Counted from the stretch's first letter, positions 1-9,772 are shown. The stretch is 64,000 nucleotides of DNA from Bradyrhizobium liaoningense (GCF_018130825.1 NZ_JAFCJS010000002.1:1-64000), one strand, 5' to 3'. Notes: generated by a model from the sequence alone, not told the origin. Numbers and translations: made by a program.

Positions 1-2358
1 GACAGCGCCAGCAACACGCCGGACGACGGGGTGTCGCTGAACGCGAACTCGCTGGCGCTGACGGTGACGATCACCGATGGCGACGGCGACAAGGCGAGCA
101 CGCCGGTCGACGTGTCGGGCAAGATCACCTTCGACGATGACGGTCCGAAAGCGAACACAGTGACCGCGACGCCGGTCCTGGACGACGACGCGCAGACGCT
201 GTTTGTGGGTAATCCGGGCGGCACGAGCGACGTTGCGGACGCAATGGTTGCGACGGGCGCGGCGGGTGCGCTATTCGCAGCGGGTGCGGACGGTGTGCAG
301 TCGATCAGCTTCACCAACCCGGTCGGGCTGAAGGCGATCTACAAGGACGCCAACGGGCTCGGGGCCCAGGAGACGCTGAACTACGCGACGACGGTGGTCG
401 CGGGCCACACGATCCTGACCGCGACGGGCGCGATCTCGAACAATGTGGTGTTCAAGCTCGATGTCGCACCTGACGGCTCGTACACGTTTACCGAGTCGGA
501 GCCGCTGGTGCATCCGACCAGCGGCACGACGGAGGAGAATCTCGCCGTCGCGATCGGCTTCACGGTGACGGACGGCGACGGCGACCAGGCGGCGGGTTCG
601 CTGACGGTGAACATCAATGACGACACGCCGTCGATCAGTGCCATTCAAGATGCGATTGCACCTTTCAACAACAATACGCAGGTCAACGGTACGTGGCAGC
701 CGCTGTTTGGTGCCGATGGCCCGAACGCAATCGCTCCGATTTCGATCTCAATGGGAGCGAACCCGACTGGTCTCACCTATGTCATCACCGATACGAATAC
801 GGCGGTGTCAGGCCACGAGCTCTTCAAGGTTGACGTGAAGAGTGGCGCAACGACGCTATACTCCTTCTATGAGTACACGGACTACAATCCCGCCACGAAG
901 AGCGGGGAGATGTTTGCATTCACCGACCTTGCCCATACGAAGCAGTTCTTTGAACTGACCGTAGGCATCGATGGAACCTACAATTTCCACGTTGACACAA
1001 ACACTCTTCAGCAAACGACCACGTTCAGTTTCGTTTCGCAGTTGCCAAACGGCGGAAACGGCGACTATCTGACGATCGTCAACGGCACCGGAACGTTCCT
1101 CAACGGCAACGATCCCGCCACGGTGCCTGCCGGCACCGTCCTCATTGACGGATGGAACAGCAGCAACACGAGTCCAAACTCTCACGTCTTGCACAAGAAC
1201 AACCCGGGCTTGGGCATTGACAACGGCAACTTGGATGGCGGCGAAACCGTCATGTTCAAGTTCGGTGATCTGCAGACCGGCATAACCGTTGGCATCGGCA
1301 AGGGAAATAACTCGACCAACGAACACTTCCTCGTCACCGTTTGGGATGCGACGCATACCAATTCCGTTACTTGGGACTTGGTGCAGGCAGACGGCACGGC
1401 GATTGTTGTCGATCAAGCGCACTGGGGCGCTACCGGAACGGTATCCGGAGCACTCTTCTCATCTTTCAGCGAAGTCGACGTCAAGAATATCGCCAGCGGC
1501 TCTGCTGTCCCGGATGAAGACGACAAGGTCGTGCTGACGACACTTTCGTATGGACAGAATACGACGATTGCCAGCACCACCCTGAACTTCGCGCTCGCCA
1601 TCACCGATGGTGACGGCGATACGTACGCCAGCACGGACAATCTGACCGTGTCTCTGGTCGGCACCAACGCCAGCCTGACAGGTACGACCGCGCCCGAGGT
1701 GATCGCCGCGAGCGCTGCGAATGATACGATCACCGGCGGAACGGGACCGGGAGATACCGTTGACTACAGCAACGCGACGTCCGGGGTGACGGTCAACCTG
1801 ACGGCAGAAACCGATGCGGTGGCCGCCGTCGTGGGTGGTGGCGCGGCAGGTGACACCATCAAGGGTATCGAAAACGTCTTCGGATCGTCCTTTGCGGATA
1901 CTCTGACGGCTCACCCGTCCGGCAGCGTCCTCTATGCGGGAGCAGGTAGCGGGGCTGGCACGGATGTCCTGAATGGCGGCGTCGGCAACGACACTCTCGT
2001 CGCGGGCCTGGCAGGAACTGACGTCCTGTCGGGCGGCGCGGGCAACGACACGTTCGTGCTACATGGCAATGGCGGTGCCAATGTAACGATCTCAGACCTC
2101 GGTTTGGGCGATTCGATCGTCGTCGACGTTGCAAATCTGAACCTGACCATCAATACGGCCCAGACGGTCGCGTTCAACTCGGGAACGACAGGCGCAAACG
2201 ATCAGACCCACGACAGTGCCTTCGTGGGCTCGAACTTCTTCTTCAACACCAGCAACAATGAGCTGTACTATTCGGCCGACAATACTGCAGCTCACGCGGT
2301 CGATCTTGCCCACATCAGCACGGGCATCCCCGCAGCCAACGCCGTCCACGTGGCGTAA
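1..2358 (+). CDS. Giant RTX/T1SS-repeat adhesin, C-terminal part (5' truncated by window edge)
   Basis: The frame is open from the first base, so this is the last 785 residues of a larger secreted protein. Repeats carrying TDGDGD occur near residues 26, 191 and 536, typical of T1SS-143/VCBS-like blocks of biofilm adhesins. From about residue 570 there are glycine/aspartate-rich calcium-binding turns (GGVGNDTL, GGAGNDTF), followed by a C-terminal segment resembling the VCA0849-type type I secretion signal. There is no cysteine in the visible part. The neighbouring LapG-like protease, HlyD adaptor, ABC exporter and TolC channel strongly suggest a LapA-type surface adhesin exported by that machinery. 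The N-terminal retention module that LapG would cleave lies outside the window. Residues about 215-530 use noticeably less biased codons than the preceding repeats, so the protein may be mosaic. Confidence 0.9.
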   Translation, partial: DSASNTPDDGVSLNANSLALTVTITDGDGDKASTPVDVSGKITFDDDGPKANTVTATPVLDDDAQTLFVGNPGGTSDVADAMVATGAAGALFAAGADGVQSISFTNPVGLKAIYKDANGLGAQETLNYATTVVAGHTILTATGAISNNVVFKLDVAPDGSYTFTESEPLVHPTSGTTEENLAVAIGFTVTDGDGDQAAGSLTVNINDDTPSISAIQDAIAPFNNNTQVNGTWQPLFGADGPNAIAPISISMGANPTGLTYVITDTNTAVSGHELFKVDVKSGATTLYSFYEYTDYNPATKSGEMFAFTDLAHTKQFFELTVGIDGTYNFHVDTNTLQQTTTFSFVSQLPNGGNGDYLTIVNGTGTFLNGNDPATVPAGTVLIDGWNSSNTSPNSHVLHKNNPGLGIDNGNLDGGETVMFKFGDLQTGITVGIGKGNNSTNEHFLVTVWDATHTNSVTWDLVQADGTAIVVDQAHWGATGTVSGALFSSFSEVDVKNIASGSAVPDEDDKVVLTTLSYGQNTTIASTTLNFALAITDGDGDTYASTDNLTVSLVGTNASLTGTTAPEVIAASAANDTITGGTGPGDTVDYSNATSGVTVNLTAETDAVAAVVGGGAAGDTIKGIENVFGSSFADTLTAHPSGSVLYAGAGSGAGTDVLNGGVGNDTLVAGLAGTDVLSGGAGNDTFVLHGNGGANVTISDLGLGDSIVVDVANLNLTINTAQTVAFNSGTTGANDQTHDSAFVGSNFFFNTSNNELYYSADNTAAHAVDLAHISTGIPAANAVHVA

Positions 2359-2382
2359 GCAGGCTGTGCTGTAACGCACGAC

Positions 2383-2415
2383 AAACCACCGGTGGGCCTC
2401 CCGCCGGCGGTTTTT
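2383..2415 (+). terminator. Intrinsic terminator after the adhesin gene
   Basis: A ten-base stem with one mismatch (AAACCACCGG with CCGGCGGTTT) around an 11-base loop is followed by a run of five T on the plus strand. It lies 24 bases after the adhesin stop and just before the 3' end of the convergent protease gene. The A-run on the other side means it could also act for the minus strand. Confidence 0.7.
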
Positions 2416-2422
2416 CCTTGCC

Positions 2423-3430
2423 TCAAAGAAGCAGTGGCAGCGTGCTCAGTGACCCGCCGCCACCCGCATCGGCCGGCTCCGCGCCCGCCCATTCCGAACC
2501 CGCCGCCGCCGGTGCTGCTTCGGACGTGAGCGGCGCAGCCTTTGCGTAAGGCTTGGCGAACAGGTGCACGCCGTCGTGATTGATTGCGAATAGCGGTGCG
2601 AAGTTCAGCTCGCCGTTGTCCTCCCGCAGGCCCGCCCAGCGATTGTCCAGGATCATCCAGCGGCCGTCGAGACGAGCCGCGAGTACCGCGTGATCCTGCC
2701 GCACGGTGCGGTCGCGGACGAGGAGCAGGCGCATGTCGGCGTCCGGGAAGCCCGCGTCGCGCAGTGCGGCGTATTTGGCGATCGCATAGTCTTCGCAATC
2801 GCCTTTGCCCGTCGCAAAGCTCGCCAATGGCGAACTCCAGCGGTCCAGCTCCCGATGCTGGACGAGATCGCTGACATAGCGGATCGCGGTGTTGACGCCG
2901 AGATTGACCTCCTCGAGCTGAGCGCGACCGGACTTCGCCTTGACCGCACTGATGAGCCTGAGGAACTGCGCAGCGTTCGGCGGGCAGCTTGCGGCATCGG
3001 AGCGGCAGCGCTCGAGCAGGACCTGCTCGCTCGCGATCTCTGCCTCGACCGTGCGCCATTTGCGCCAGATGGCGTTGTCAGGTGCCCGGAACGTGAAGAG
3101 GCCGAAGGGTTCATTGCCGAGCGACGGCGCGCCGGCCGGAGAGGCGGCCTCTGGTTGGGCATCCGTCGCCGTGGCGGAGGGAGGCGTCAGCGCTGCCAGA
3201 CGCACGGCATTTGGCCCGCGGCCACGCTCGCGATCGAGCTTCGCCAGCACGGCGTTGATCGTGAAGAACGTCGCGGGAGCCTGAATGGTATCTGCTCCGG
3301 ATGGCGCGATCTCACGCGGCTCGGCTTCGGCTGCAAATGCGACCGAGGTCGCAGCACCGCTGAGCGAAACCAGCATGGCCGCCGCAAACGCCAGAATGCC
3401 CTGCCGTCGCCGTCCACAACGCGACTTCAT
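2423..3430 (-). CDS. lapG: LapG-like periplasmic transglutaminase-type cysteine protease
   Basis: This 335-residue protein belongs to the bacterial transglutaminase-like cysteine proteinase family (BTLCP, DUF920). The N-terminus has basic residues, a hydrophobic stretch and an Ala-rich end, consistent with a Sec signal peptide of about 33 residues. The catalytic triad is visible: Cys212 in GKGDCEDYA, His247 in QDHAVL and Asp262 in ILDNRW. In Pseudomonas, LapG clips the N-terminus of LapA to release the adhesin when c-di-GMP falls. The convergent adhesin gene makes the same role likely here. A long variable region of about residues 38-100 precedes the domain. No LapD-type receptor is present in the window. 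The symbol is assigned by family and context, not by orthology testing. Confidence 0.85.
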   Translation of the reverse strand: MKSRCGRRRQGILAFAAAMLVSLSGAATSVAFAAEAEPREIAPSGADTIQAPATFFTINAVLAKLDRERGRGPNAVRLAALTPPSATATDAQPEAASPAGAPSLGNEPFGLFTFRAPDNAIWRKWRTVEAEIASEQVLLERCRSDAASCPPNAAQFLRLISAVKAKSGRAQLEEVNLGVNTAIRYVSDLVQHRELDRWSSPLASFATGKGDCEDYAIAKYAALRDAGFPDADMRLLLVRDRTVRQDHAVLAARLDGRWMILDNRWAGLREDNGELNFAPLFAINHDGVHLFAKPYAKAAPLTSEAAPAAAGSEWAGAEPADAGGGGSLSTLPLLL

Positions 3431-3649
3431 TGACCGTCCCCATATTTCGGGACGTCGCCGGCGTCTTTACGCGCCTGGTCATCATCCCGACCTGTTTATC
3501 GGGAGCCAGCGTGCGCGTGGGCGCGCTTAAGTCGGGTTAAAACCGGGGAGGGGACGACCAGGAATGAGCCGGTGGGATGAACCGCGTCCCTCCGGCAATG
3601 CTAAAGCTTGCGATCGCGCGTTAAGGACGCATTAAGCAAGGCGATCGGA

Positions 3650-4897
3650 TTAGTGCTCGCGCAGGGCCTCGTCGCGCAAGGTGCGAGCCGGCTTCATGAT
3701 GTAATCCAGAACGCTCTTCTTGCCGGTCAATATCTCGACCGTCGTGATCATGCCCGGAATGATCGGAAGCGGAGTTTCCTCCGTACCGAGATGGTTCCTG
3801 TCGGTTCGAACCATCACGCGATAATAGGTCTCCGGCCGCTGCGCCGCTTCTCCCTTGTCGTCGAGGATCGTGTCGGCGCTGATCCGCTCGACCTTGCCGG
3901 CGAGATGGCCATAAACGGAGGAGTCGTAGGCGGAGATCTTGACCACGGCATCCTGGCCCGGGCGGATGAAGGCGATGTCCTGCGGCCTGATCTTGCCTTC
4001 GACCAGCAGGGTATCGTCGAGCGGAACGATGTCCATGAGGTTCGCTCCGGGCTGAACGACGGCGCCGATCGTCGTGACGTTCAGCTTGTTGACGATGCCG
4101 CGAACCGGCGAACGCAGATCCGTCCTGCGCACCCTGTCCTGGGCGGACTTGATGTTCTCGTCGAGCACGGCGAGATCGGCCCTCGACTTGGCGAGATCTT
4201 CGTCGGCCTGCGCGCGGAAGGTCGAAATCGTGGTCGCAATCTTCGCCTTGGCTTCGGCGATCTGCCCTTTCGCCTCCGCGGATTGACGCTCCAGCCGAAG
4301 CATTTCGATCTCGGGAACGACCTTCTGCTCGTACAGTTTGCGCGTCAATGCGAGCTCGCGATCGAGCAGGCCCGATGTTTGGGTCAGCCTTGCGATCTGC
4401 TGATTGAGGACGTCGACATCCTGCGCCACCTTGAGGGCGCGCGTCTTGAAGACGCTCCGTTCCGTTGCGACGGCCGCGGGGTTGACCTCTTCGATCTTGT
4501 CAGGAAAGACGATCTCGCTACGGCCCTTCGCTTCGGCGTCGAGCCGCGCGAGGCGGGCCGCCATCGAGGCACGGCGCTCCCGTATCTCGCCAAACTCGGA
4601 GGCGAACTTGGTGTCGTCGATCCGCATCAGGGACTGTCCCTGCTGAACCACCGCGCCTTCCTGGACCAGGATGTCGCCGACGATCCCGCCTTCCAGGGAT
4701 TGCACGACCTGGATCTGCCGCGACGGCACGACCTTGCCGTTTCCGCGCTTGACCTCTTCGAGCACGGCGAAATGAGCCCAGATCAGGAATGTGGAGAGGA
4801 GGGCGAAGAACGCCCACAGCAGCATGCGGGAGGTCCGCGGCGTTCTCAATCGAACGGCCGCGCGAATGTCGTTGGCGTAAGCGAAATCAGCTGACAT
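3650..4897 (-). CDS. HlyD-family type I secretion periplasmic adaptor (LapC-like)
   Basis: The 415-residue protein has a short cytoplasmic N-terminus, one membrane segment at about residues 26-45, a lipoyl/barrel-sandwich start (VVQSLEGGIVGDILVQEG), a long alpha-helical hairpin rich in Glu, Lys and Arg (about residues 100-260), and a closing barrel (RSPVRGIVNKLNV). This is the standard layout of membrane-fusion proteins that bridge an ABC exporter to TolC. Its ATG overlaps the end of the upstream ABC exporter gene by 11 bases, so the two are translationally coupled. About 220 bases separate its stop from the start of the protease gene. Together with the exporter and TolC protein it should secrete the large adhesin. 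Confidence 0.93.
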   Translation of the reverse strand: MSADFAYANDIRAAVRLRTPRTSRMLLWAFFALLSTFLIWAHFAVLEEVKRGNGKVVPSRQIQVVQSLEGGIVGDILVQEGAVVQQGQSLMRIDDTKFASEFGEIRERRASMAARLARLDAEAKGRSEIVFPDKIEEVNPAAVATERSVFKTRALKVAQDVDVLNQQIARLTQTSGLLDRELALTRKLYEQKVVPEIEMLRLERQSAEAKGQIAEAKAKIATTISTFRAQADEDLAKSRADLAVLDENIKSAQDRVRRTDLRSPVRGIVNKLNVTTIGAVVQPGANLMDIVPLDDTLLVEGKIRPQDIAFIRPGQDAVVKISAYDSSVYGHLAGKVERISADTILDDKGEAAQRPETYYRVMVRTDRNHLGTEETPLPIIPGMITTVEILTGKKSVLDYIMKPARTLRDEALREH

Positions 4898-7169
4898 TGG
4901 ACTTCTGCGCCGGCTGGACTTGTTGAACCACTCTGGGATTGACGACCGGCTCGGCCGACGGAGTCTTGCCTTGCAACAGGCTCAAGACGTGGTCGCGTGG
5001 GCCGTCGGCAACCAGCCGGCCGTTGTCGAACAGCAGCAGCCGGTCGACCATGGTCAGCAGTGAGAGACGGTGCGTGGAGATGATGATGGTCATCTGCGCA
5101 TCGTCGAGCTTCTTCAGCCGTTCAAGGAACTCGCTTTCGCTGCGGACGTCGAAATGCGCGGTTGGCTCGTCCAGAAACAGGATCCTGGGCTTGCGGATCA
5201 ATACGCGCGCGAGGCCAATGGCCTGCTTCTGGCCGCCCGAGAGGCTGCGGCCGCCCTCCGCGATGGGCATGTCGTAGCCCATGGGGTGGCCTGCGATGAA
5301 GCTTTCGACGCCGGCCAGGCGCGAGGCCGCAAGCACTTCCTCGTCGGTCGCGGCCGGATAGCCCAACGTGATGTTGTCGCGTAGCTTGCCGAAGAACAGA
5401 TCGGTGTCCTGCATGGCAAAGCCGATGCCGGCGCGCAGGTCGGCGGGATCATACTGGCGCGAGTCGACGCCATCGACCAGGATGCGGCCATCCTGTGCCT
5501 CGTAGAACGAGAGCAGCAGGCGGCCGACGGTCGTCTTTCCCGAACCGACCCGGCCGATGATTCCAACGCGCTCGCCGCTCTGGATCTTGAAGGTGACCTT
5601 GTCCAGCGCCTTTCCAGGCGCATTGGGGTAGGTGAACGAGACGTTCTCGAAGCTGACAGTGCCCTGATCGATCTTTCTGGCGAGATAGGTCCGTTCCGGT
5701 GAACGCTCCCGCTCCAGAGTCATGATCCGATCGATGGATTTGAGCGCCGAGAAAGTCTGAGTGCCGCGGGTGATCACGGAGGCGATGCCTGCAATCGGCG
5801 CCAGAACCCGGCCGGCGAGCATGTTCGCCGCGACCAGGGCGCCGACCGTCAGAGTGCCGTTCTGGATCAGAAAGACGCCGATCACGATCATGAGCAGGCT
5901 GGTCAGCGTCTGCGCCGAGTTGGCTGCAGTCAGCGCCAGGGATGACCAGAAGTGCACGGCCTCGCCGGAGCGGGCCGTCGCTGCAACCGAACGCTCCCAG
6001 GCCGTCTGCATCCTCGCTTCACCGCCCGAGGCGCGCACGGTTTCGAGGCCGGCGAGCGATTCCACCAGCACGCCGTGGCGGGCCGCCGACTCGGCCTGCA
6101 AGCGCTTCATCGCCCGATTGAGCGGGCGTTGCAGCACGAGGCCAATTCCGATCATGACCGGCAGCATCAGGAGCGGCACCCAGGCAAGCGGCCCGGCGAC
6201 CACGAAGAGAACGGCAACAAACAGGATGGCGAACAGCAGATCGGTTGCCGAGACGACGCTGCCCGAGGTGAAGAACTCGCGAACGGAATCGAAATCGCGA
6301 AGCTGGTTGGCAATGATGCCGACGGATGTCGGCCGCTGCGACATCTTCACGGCCATGACGTGTTCGAAAATGTTGGCGGCAAGGACGACATCGATCGTCT
6401 TGCCCGTCACGTCGATCATCTTGCTCCGGACCATCCGCAGGATCAGGTCAAAGACGATCGCAAGGCCCATACCGATCGAGAGAGCAACGAGCGAGGGGAT
6501 CGCTCCGTTCGGGATGACCCGGTCATAGACGCTCATCGTGAAGAGCGGCATGGCCAGGGCCAGAATGTTGATGAGCAGCGCAGCGAGCGCGATATGTCCG
6601 TAGTTGCGCCAATGCGCCTTTACGACGGACCAGAACCAGTGCTGTCGGGGAAGGCTGCCGGCCGCGACGGCTCGCGGATCCGACTCGGCGGCGGCCCGGA
6701 CCAGAAACGCGTAACCCGTATATCCCGCTGCGATGGTGTCGAGCGTCAGCATCTGCGGCACATAAGGCCGGTTGCTCGGGTCGATCACCCGTGCGGTACG
6801 CTTGCTCTCGTCGATGCTCAGCAGGACCAGCGTCGTTCCGTTCTTCATGATCAGCACGACCGGAAGAACGAGAGACGGGATGTCCAGCAGCTTGCGTTTG
6901 GTGGCCTCGGTCTCGAGGCCGGCACGGCGCGCGGCGCGCTCGTAGAGCGAAACCGTCAGGCGCCCGTCGAGGATCGGCAGGCCGCCGAGCAAGCCCTCGC
7001 GTGTCACGGCTCTGCCGTGATGTCCGGCCAGAAAGATGAGCGAGTCCAGCAGGGGATCGCCGTGTTTCGCTGCGCCTTGCTCGGTCCGGGCCGAGGCCGC
7101 GGACTCTTCGCCGATGTTGTCTGGGCGCGCACCTTCGGCCGAAGCCGTCTTTGTTTGACGAAACAACAA
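4887..7169 (-). CDS. Type I secretion ABC exporter with C39-like N-terminal domain (LapB-like)
   Basis: This 760-residue inner-membrane ATPase has three parts. A C39-peptidase-like domain (about residues 35-165) lacks a recognisable catalytic Cys, as in exporters of RTX adhesins that are not processed. A six-helix transmembrane domain spans about 185-470. The nucleotide-binding domain has Walker A GRVGSGKTT near 540, signature LSGGQKQ near 640 and Walker B ILFLDEPTAHFD near 665. It is the first gene of a unit with the HlyD adaptor. The region ahead of it is AT-rich and carries an inverted repeat, probably the promoter area. The expected substrate is the giant adhesin at the left edge, by family knowledge and adjacency. 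Confidence 0.93.
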   Translation of the reverse strand: MLFRQTKTASAEGARPDNIGEESAASARTEQGAAKHGDPLLDSLIFLAGHHGRAVTREGLLGGLPILDGRLTVSLYERAARRAGLETEATKRKLLDIPSLVLPVVLIMKNGTTLVLLSIDESKRTARVIDPSNRPYVPQMLTLDTIAAGYTGYAFLVRAAAESDPRAVAAGSLPRQHWFWSVVKAHWRNYGHIALAALLINILALAMPLFTMSVYDRVIPNGAIPSLVALSIGMGLAIVFDLILRMVRSKMIDVTGKTIDVVLAANIFEHVMAVKMSQRPTSVGIIANQLRDFDSVREFFTSGSVVSATDLLFAILFVAVLFVVAGPLAWVPLLMLPVMIGIGLVLQRPLNRAMKRLQAESAARHGVLVESLAGLETVRASGGEARMQTAWERSVAATARSGEAVHFWSSLALTAANSAQTLTSLLMIVIGVFLIQNGTLTVGALVAANMLAGRVLAPIAGIASVITRGTQTFSALKSIDRIMTLERERSPERTYLARKIDQGTVSFENVSFTYPNAPGKALDKVTFKIQSGERVGIIGRVGSGKTTVGRLLLSFYEAQDGRILVDGVDSRQYDPADLRAGIGFAMQDTDLFFGKLRDNITLGYPAATDEEVLAASRLAGVESFIAGHPMGYDMPIAEGGRSLSGGQKQAIGLARVLIRKPRILFLDEPTAHFDVRSESEFLERLKKLDDAQMTIIISTHRLSLLTMVDRLLLFDNGRLVADGPRDHVLSLLQGKTPSAEPVVNPRVVQQVQPAQKSNVS

Positions 7170-7268
7170 GCTGATATGCCTTAAATGAAAAGCGATGACG
7201 CGAACTTGGCAAAGTCGTCGCGAGACTACGACAAATTGCGAGTTAATTCATTTACTTATTTGAGCGGT

Positions 7269-7292
7269 CGCGATTAACGATTAACAATCGCG
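7269..7292. promoter_or_regulatory. Inverted repeat with tandem GATTAAC upstream of the exporter operon
   Basis: CGCGATT and AATCGCG form a perfect seven-base inverted repeat with a ten-base spacer. The spacer contains the tandem heptamer GATTAACGATTAAC. It lies about 100 bases before the exporter start in an AT-rich segment, so it is a candidate operator. No specific regulator family is recognised. Confidence 0.4.
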
Positions 7293-7334
7293 CGCCCGAA
7301 ATTCTATCCGTGCGTTATCGGGGTAGGCCGAAAC

Positions 7335-7365
7335 AAAAAAGCCCGCACAAATGTGCGGGCTTTTT
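7335..7365 (-). terminator. Strong bidirectional intrinsic terminator after the TolC gene
   Basis: GCCCGCACA and TGTGCGGGC pair perfectly around a short loop, flanked by six A on one side and five T on the other. It therefore has the form of an intrinsic terminator on both strands. It lies 24 bases beyond the stop of the TolC-like gene and separates that gene from the exporter operon promoter. Confidence 0.92.
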
Positions 7366-7388
7366 CAATGGTTATTCGGCCGACGTTG

Positions 7389-9083
7389 CTATTTTGTAAT
7401 CGGCGAGAATGCGGTCAACAGCCAGTGGGGCTTCTCGGCCGCGGCATACGAGCTGCGCTGGTCGGCCGCGCTGTCGAGCACGACCGGCCCGCCGGAGCCT
7501 TGCCGCTGCTGCGCAAACCAGGCCGACACGCCGGCAACCTTGGCTGACGCCGGCTCACCGGACCAGCGATCGCCGAAAGCGGACGTGGCAGGCTCGGTCG
7601 CCGCATAGGACAGCCGGACGGGCGCTGCCGTCGGTGCCGGCACGGCGGTCCGCAGCGGCTCCGAACCGCTCTGCGGCAGGGTCCAGCGGAACGTGGGCGC
7701 CTTGTAATCCGGCAGGCCGAACAGGTTGAGATCGGTCGGCGCTGCGTCGACAGGGGGAGGAGCCTTCAGGTACTCGATCAGGGTTCCCGTCGCCGCGAGC
7801 AATTGATAGTCGGCGAACACCACGACCGCGCGCGCCGAGGTCAGCGAAACCTGCGCGTTGAAGAACTGGTTCTGGGCGTTCAGGAGGTCGATGAGCGAGC
7901 GCTGGCCGAGCTCATATTCCTTCTGGAAGGCGGCGATGGTCTTCCGGGCCGCCTCCAGCTCGCTGGTCAGCGCCGCAATGCGGGTCTGCGTGACCGTGCG
8001 AGCGTTCCAGGCCTTGTCGATCGACTCATAGGCATCCCGCTGCAGGCGGGCGTGCCGTGCGGTCGCCTCCGTGAACCGTTCGGCCTTTTCCGAGCGGTTC
8101 CAGGCGTCCTGGCCGCCGCGGAAGATGTCCCAGGACATCACCACCTTGCCGCTGTAGTCCTCATGGGTGACGGCGGGCGAGCCGGCGGCCGCAACATAGG
8201 GGAACGCATTGTCGTAATGCGTCGCCCGACCCTCGAGATAGAATTTCGGGGCGAACAGTCCGTCCGTGGACTTGAAAGCGTGCTTGGCGGCGTCGACGTC
8301 GGACTGGGCCGCCGAGATCGTGGAGTTGAACCGCAGCGTGACCGCGAGCGCCTCATCCCGGCTGGCCGGCAGCCCCCTCAACGGGCCCGGGAAACGCACA
8401 TTGTAAGGCTCTATTCCGACGACCTTGCGGTACTTCGCCCGTGCGTCCTCGAGACTGCGGCGGAATTCGGCGAGGGCTGCACGAGCGCTTTCGACGCGCT
8501 CCCTCGACTGCTCAAGGTCGCCTTCGCCGGCCCGGCCGCCCGAAAAGCGGGAGTTCACGTTCGAGAAGATCTTCTCGTGATTGGCGACGTTCTGCTGGGC
8601 CCAGGTCACCAGGCGCATATAACGCACGACATCGATGTAAGCTTCGGCGGCGTCGAGGGCGATCAGCTCGGTGCGTTCCTTGACGCGTGCCGCGGCGGCG
8701 TTCACGCGCGCATTTTGACGCCACACCTCGTGGATCGAGGTGAAACCATCAAAAAGGAGCTGACGGACGACGACGGATTCCTGGCTTCCGTTCCGCCACG
8801 GTCCTGATCCGGTCGTTGGAACCGCAATGCTCGGGGCGATGAAGCCGGGCGACTGGTCGAACTTTTCCGGTCCATAGCTGGCGTCGATGCGGACCTGCGG
8901 TAACAGCGTACTCTGGGTCTGGCGGAGCTCGCTCTCGGTTGCGCGGCGGTTGGCCGAGGCCTCACCCACCCCCGGGTTGGTCTGCATCGCCTGCTTCAAG
9001 GCGTCATTGATTGAAAATTGTTCGGCTTTCGCGGGGGCGACGGCCAGGATGATCGTTGCGAAGGCTAAATGCGCCGGCTTCAT
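7389..9083 (-). CDS. TolC-family outer-membrane channel of the adhesin secretion system (LapE-like)
   Basis: The protein of about 564 residues has a signal peptide (MKPAHLAFATIILAV, probable cleavage after AKA) and two outer-membrane-efflux repeats with long amphipathic helices. One contains the typical IDLLNAQNQFFNAQ segment. It ends in a Pro/Ala-rich tail of about 110 residues, beyond the usual length. I chose the internal ATG because GGTGGGG lies just upstream of it; an ATG four codons earlier has no clear ribosome site. It has its own promoter region and terminator, unlike systems where all secretion genes are co-transcribed. It should form the outer-membrane exit duct for the adhesin. 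Confidence 0.9.
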   Translation of the reverse strand: MKPAHLAFATIILAVAPAKAEQFSINDALKQAMQTNPGVGEASANRRATESELRQTQSTLLPQVRIDASYGPEKFDQSPGFIAPSIAVPTTGSGPWRNGSQESVVVRQLLFDGFTSIHEVWRQNARVNAAAARVKERTELIALDAAEAYIDVVRYMRLVTWAQQNVANHEKIFSNVNSRFSGGRAGEGDLEQSRERVESARAALAEFRRSLEDARAKYRKVVGIEPYNVRFPGPLRGLPASRDEALAVTLRFNSTISAAQSDVDAAKHAFKSTDGLFAPKFYLEGRATHYDNAFPYVAAAGSPAVTHEDYSGKVVMSWDIFRGGQDAWNRSEKAERFTEATARHARLQRDAYESIDKAWNARTVTQTRIAALTSELEAARKTIAAFQKEYELGQRSLIDLLNAQNQFFNAQVSLTSARAVVVFADYQLLAATGTLIEYLKAPPPVDAAPTDLNLFGLPDYKAPTFRWTLPQSGSEPLRTAVPAPTAAPVRLSYAATEPATSAFGDRWSGEPASAKVAGVSAWFAQQRQGSGGPVVLDSAADQRSSYAAAEKPHWLLTAFSPITK

Positions 9084-9772
9084 GGTCCCCACCATAAAAG
9101 TCTTTTAACAAATATTATTGCCTGGGAAGAATTAGCAAAATGCTACGGCACTACCTATGACATTTCAGTCACAGCTTGCAGCAATCGATCCGACGTCTCC
9201 TGCGCGAGTGACACGAGGACAGCTCAGGCAGACTAACTAATTACCTCTTCATGGACGAAACAGGGCTAGCTGCGCCGCACAAACTCAGCGTGTAATCTGC
9301 TGCCTAGCAACCTGATTTTACTCATCAATTGCGCTGCTGCCGTGCTGCGATGCGGCTGTCGTTCGATGGGGCGGGTTCCGCATATGGCGGGGTGTGGCAG
9401 GCCGGCCGGAGAGTTTCGCGCCGCTGGTTGAATGCTTCCCCCACTCCGGAGTTGGAAACCGCCCGGGGCGGCCAGCACCATCCGGCCTTCGTCGATTCGG
9501 ATCCAGGGGCGCCTAAACGGCCGGCAAGTTTGACGTGCGATCGGCTTGCCTTCGATCGCCTGTCATCAGCGGCGTGCCCCGGGCTGCTCAAGTGGCGGCA
9601 GGGCGATGTCTCGGATCCATCCTCATGATACCTCGGGAGCCCCCGGGAAATAACGGCACGTGCATTTCAAGTTAAGGACGAACGCTTGCAGCAGGCCTCT
9701 GGATGCAAACTTTGCTTAAGGTGTCAGACACATAGTGAAGGTATTTCAGAATGAGATTGAAAGGCTTGAATT
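9084..9772. other. Gene-poor intergenic region
   Basis: The part next to the TolC gene is AT-rich and probably holds its promoter. The rest contains only short arginine- or proline-rich frames without ribosome sites. A perfect short palindrome GTGTCAGACAC lies at 9721-9731, about 40 bases before the next small gene. Nothing else is recognisable. Confidence 0.6.

Noticed and set aside
9266..9628. Overlapping short frames in the intergenic region after the TolC gene
   Set aside because: Arg/Pro-rich composition on both strands, no ribosome sites and no recognisable domain.
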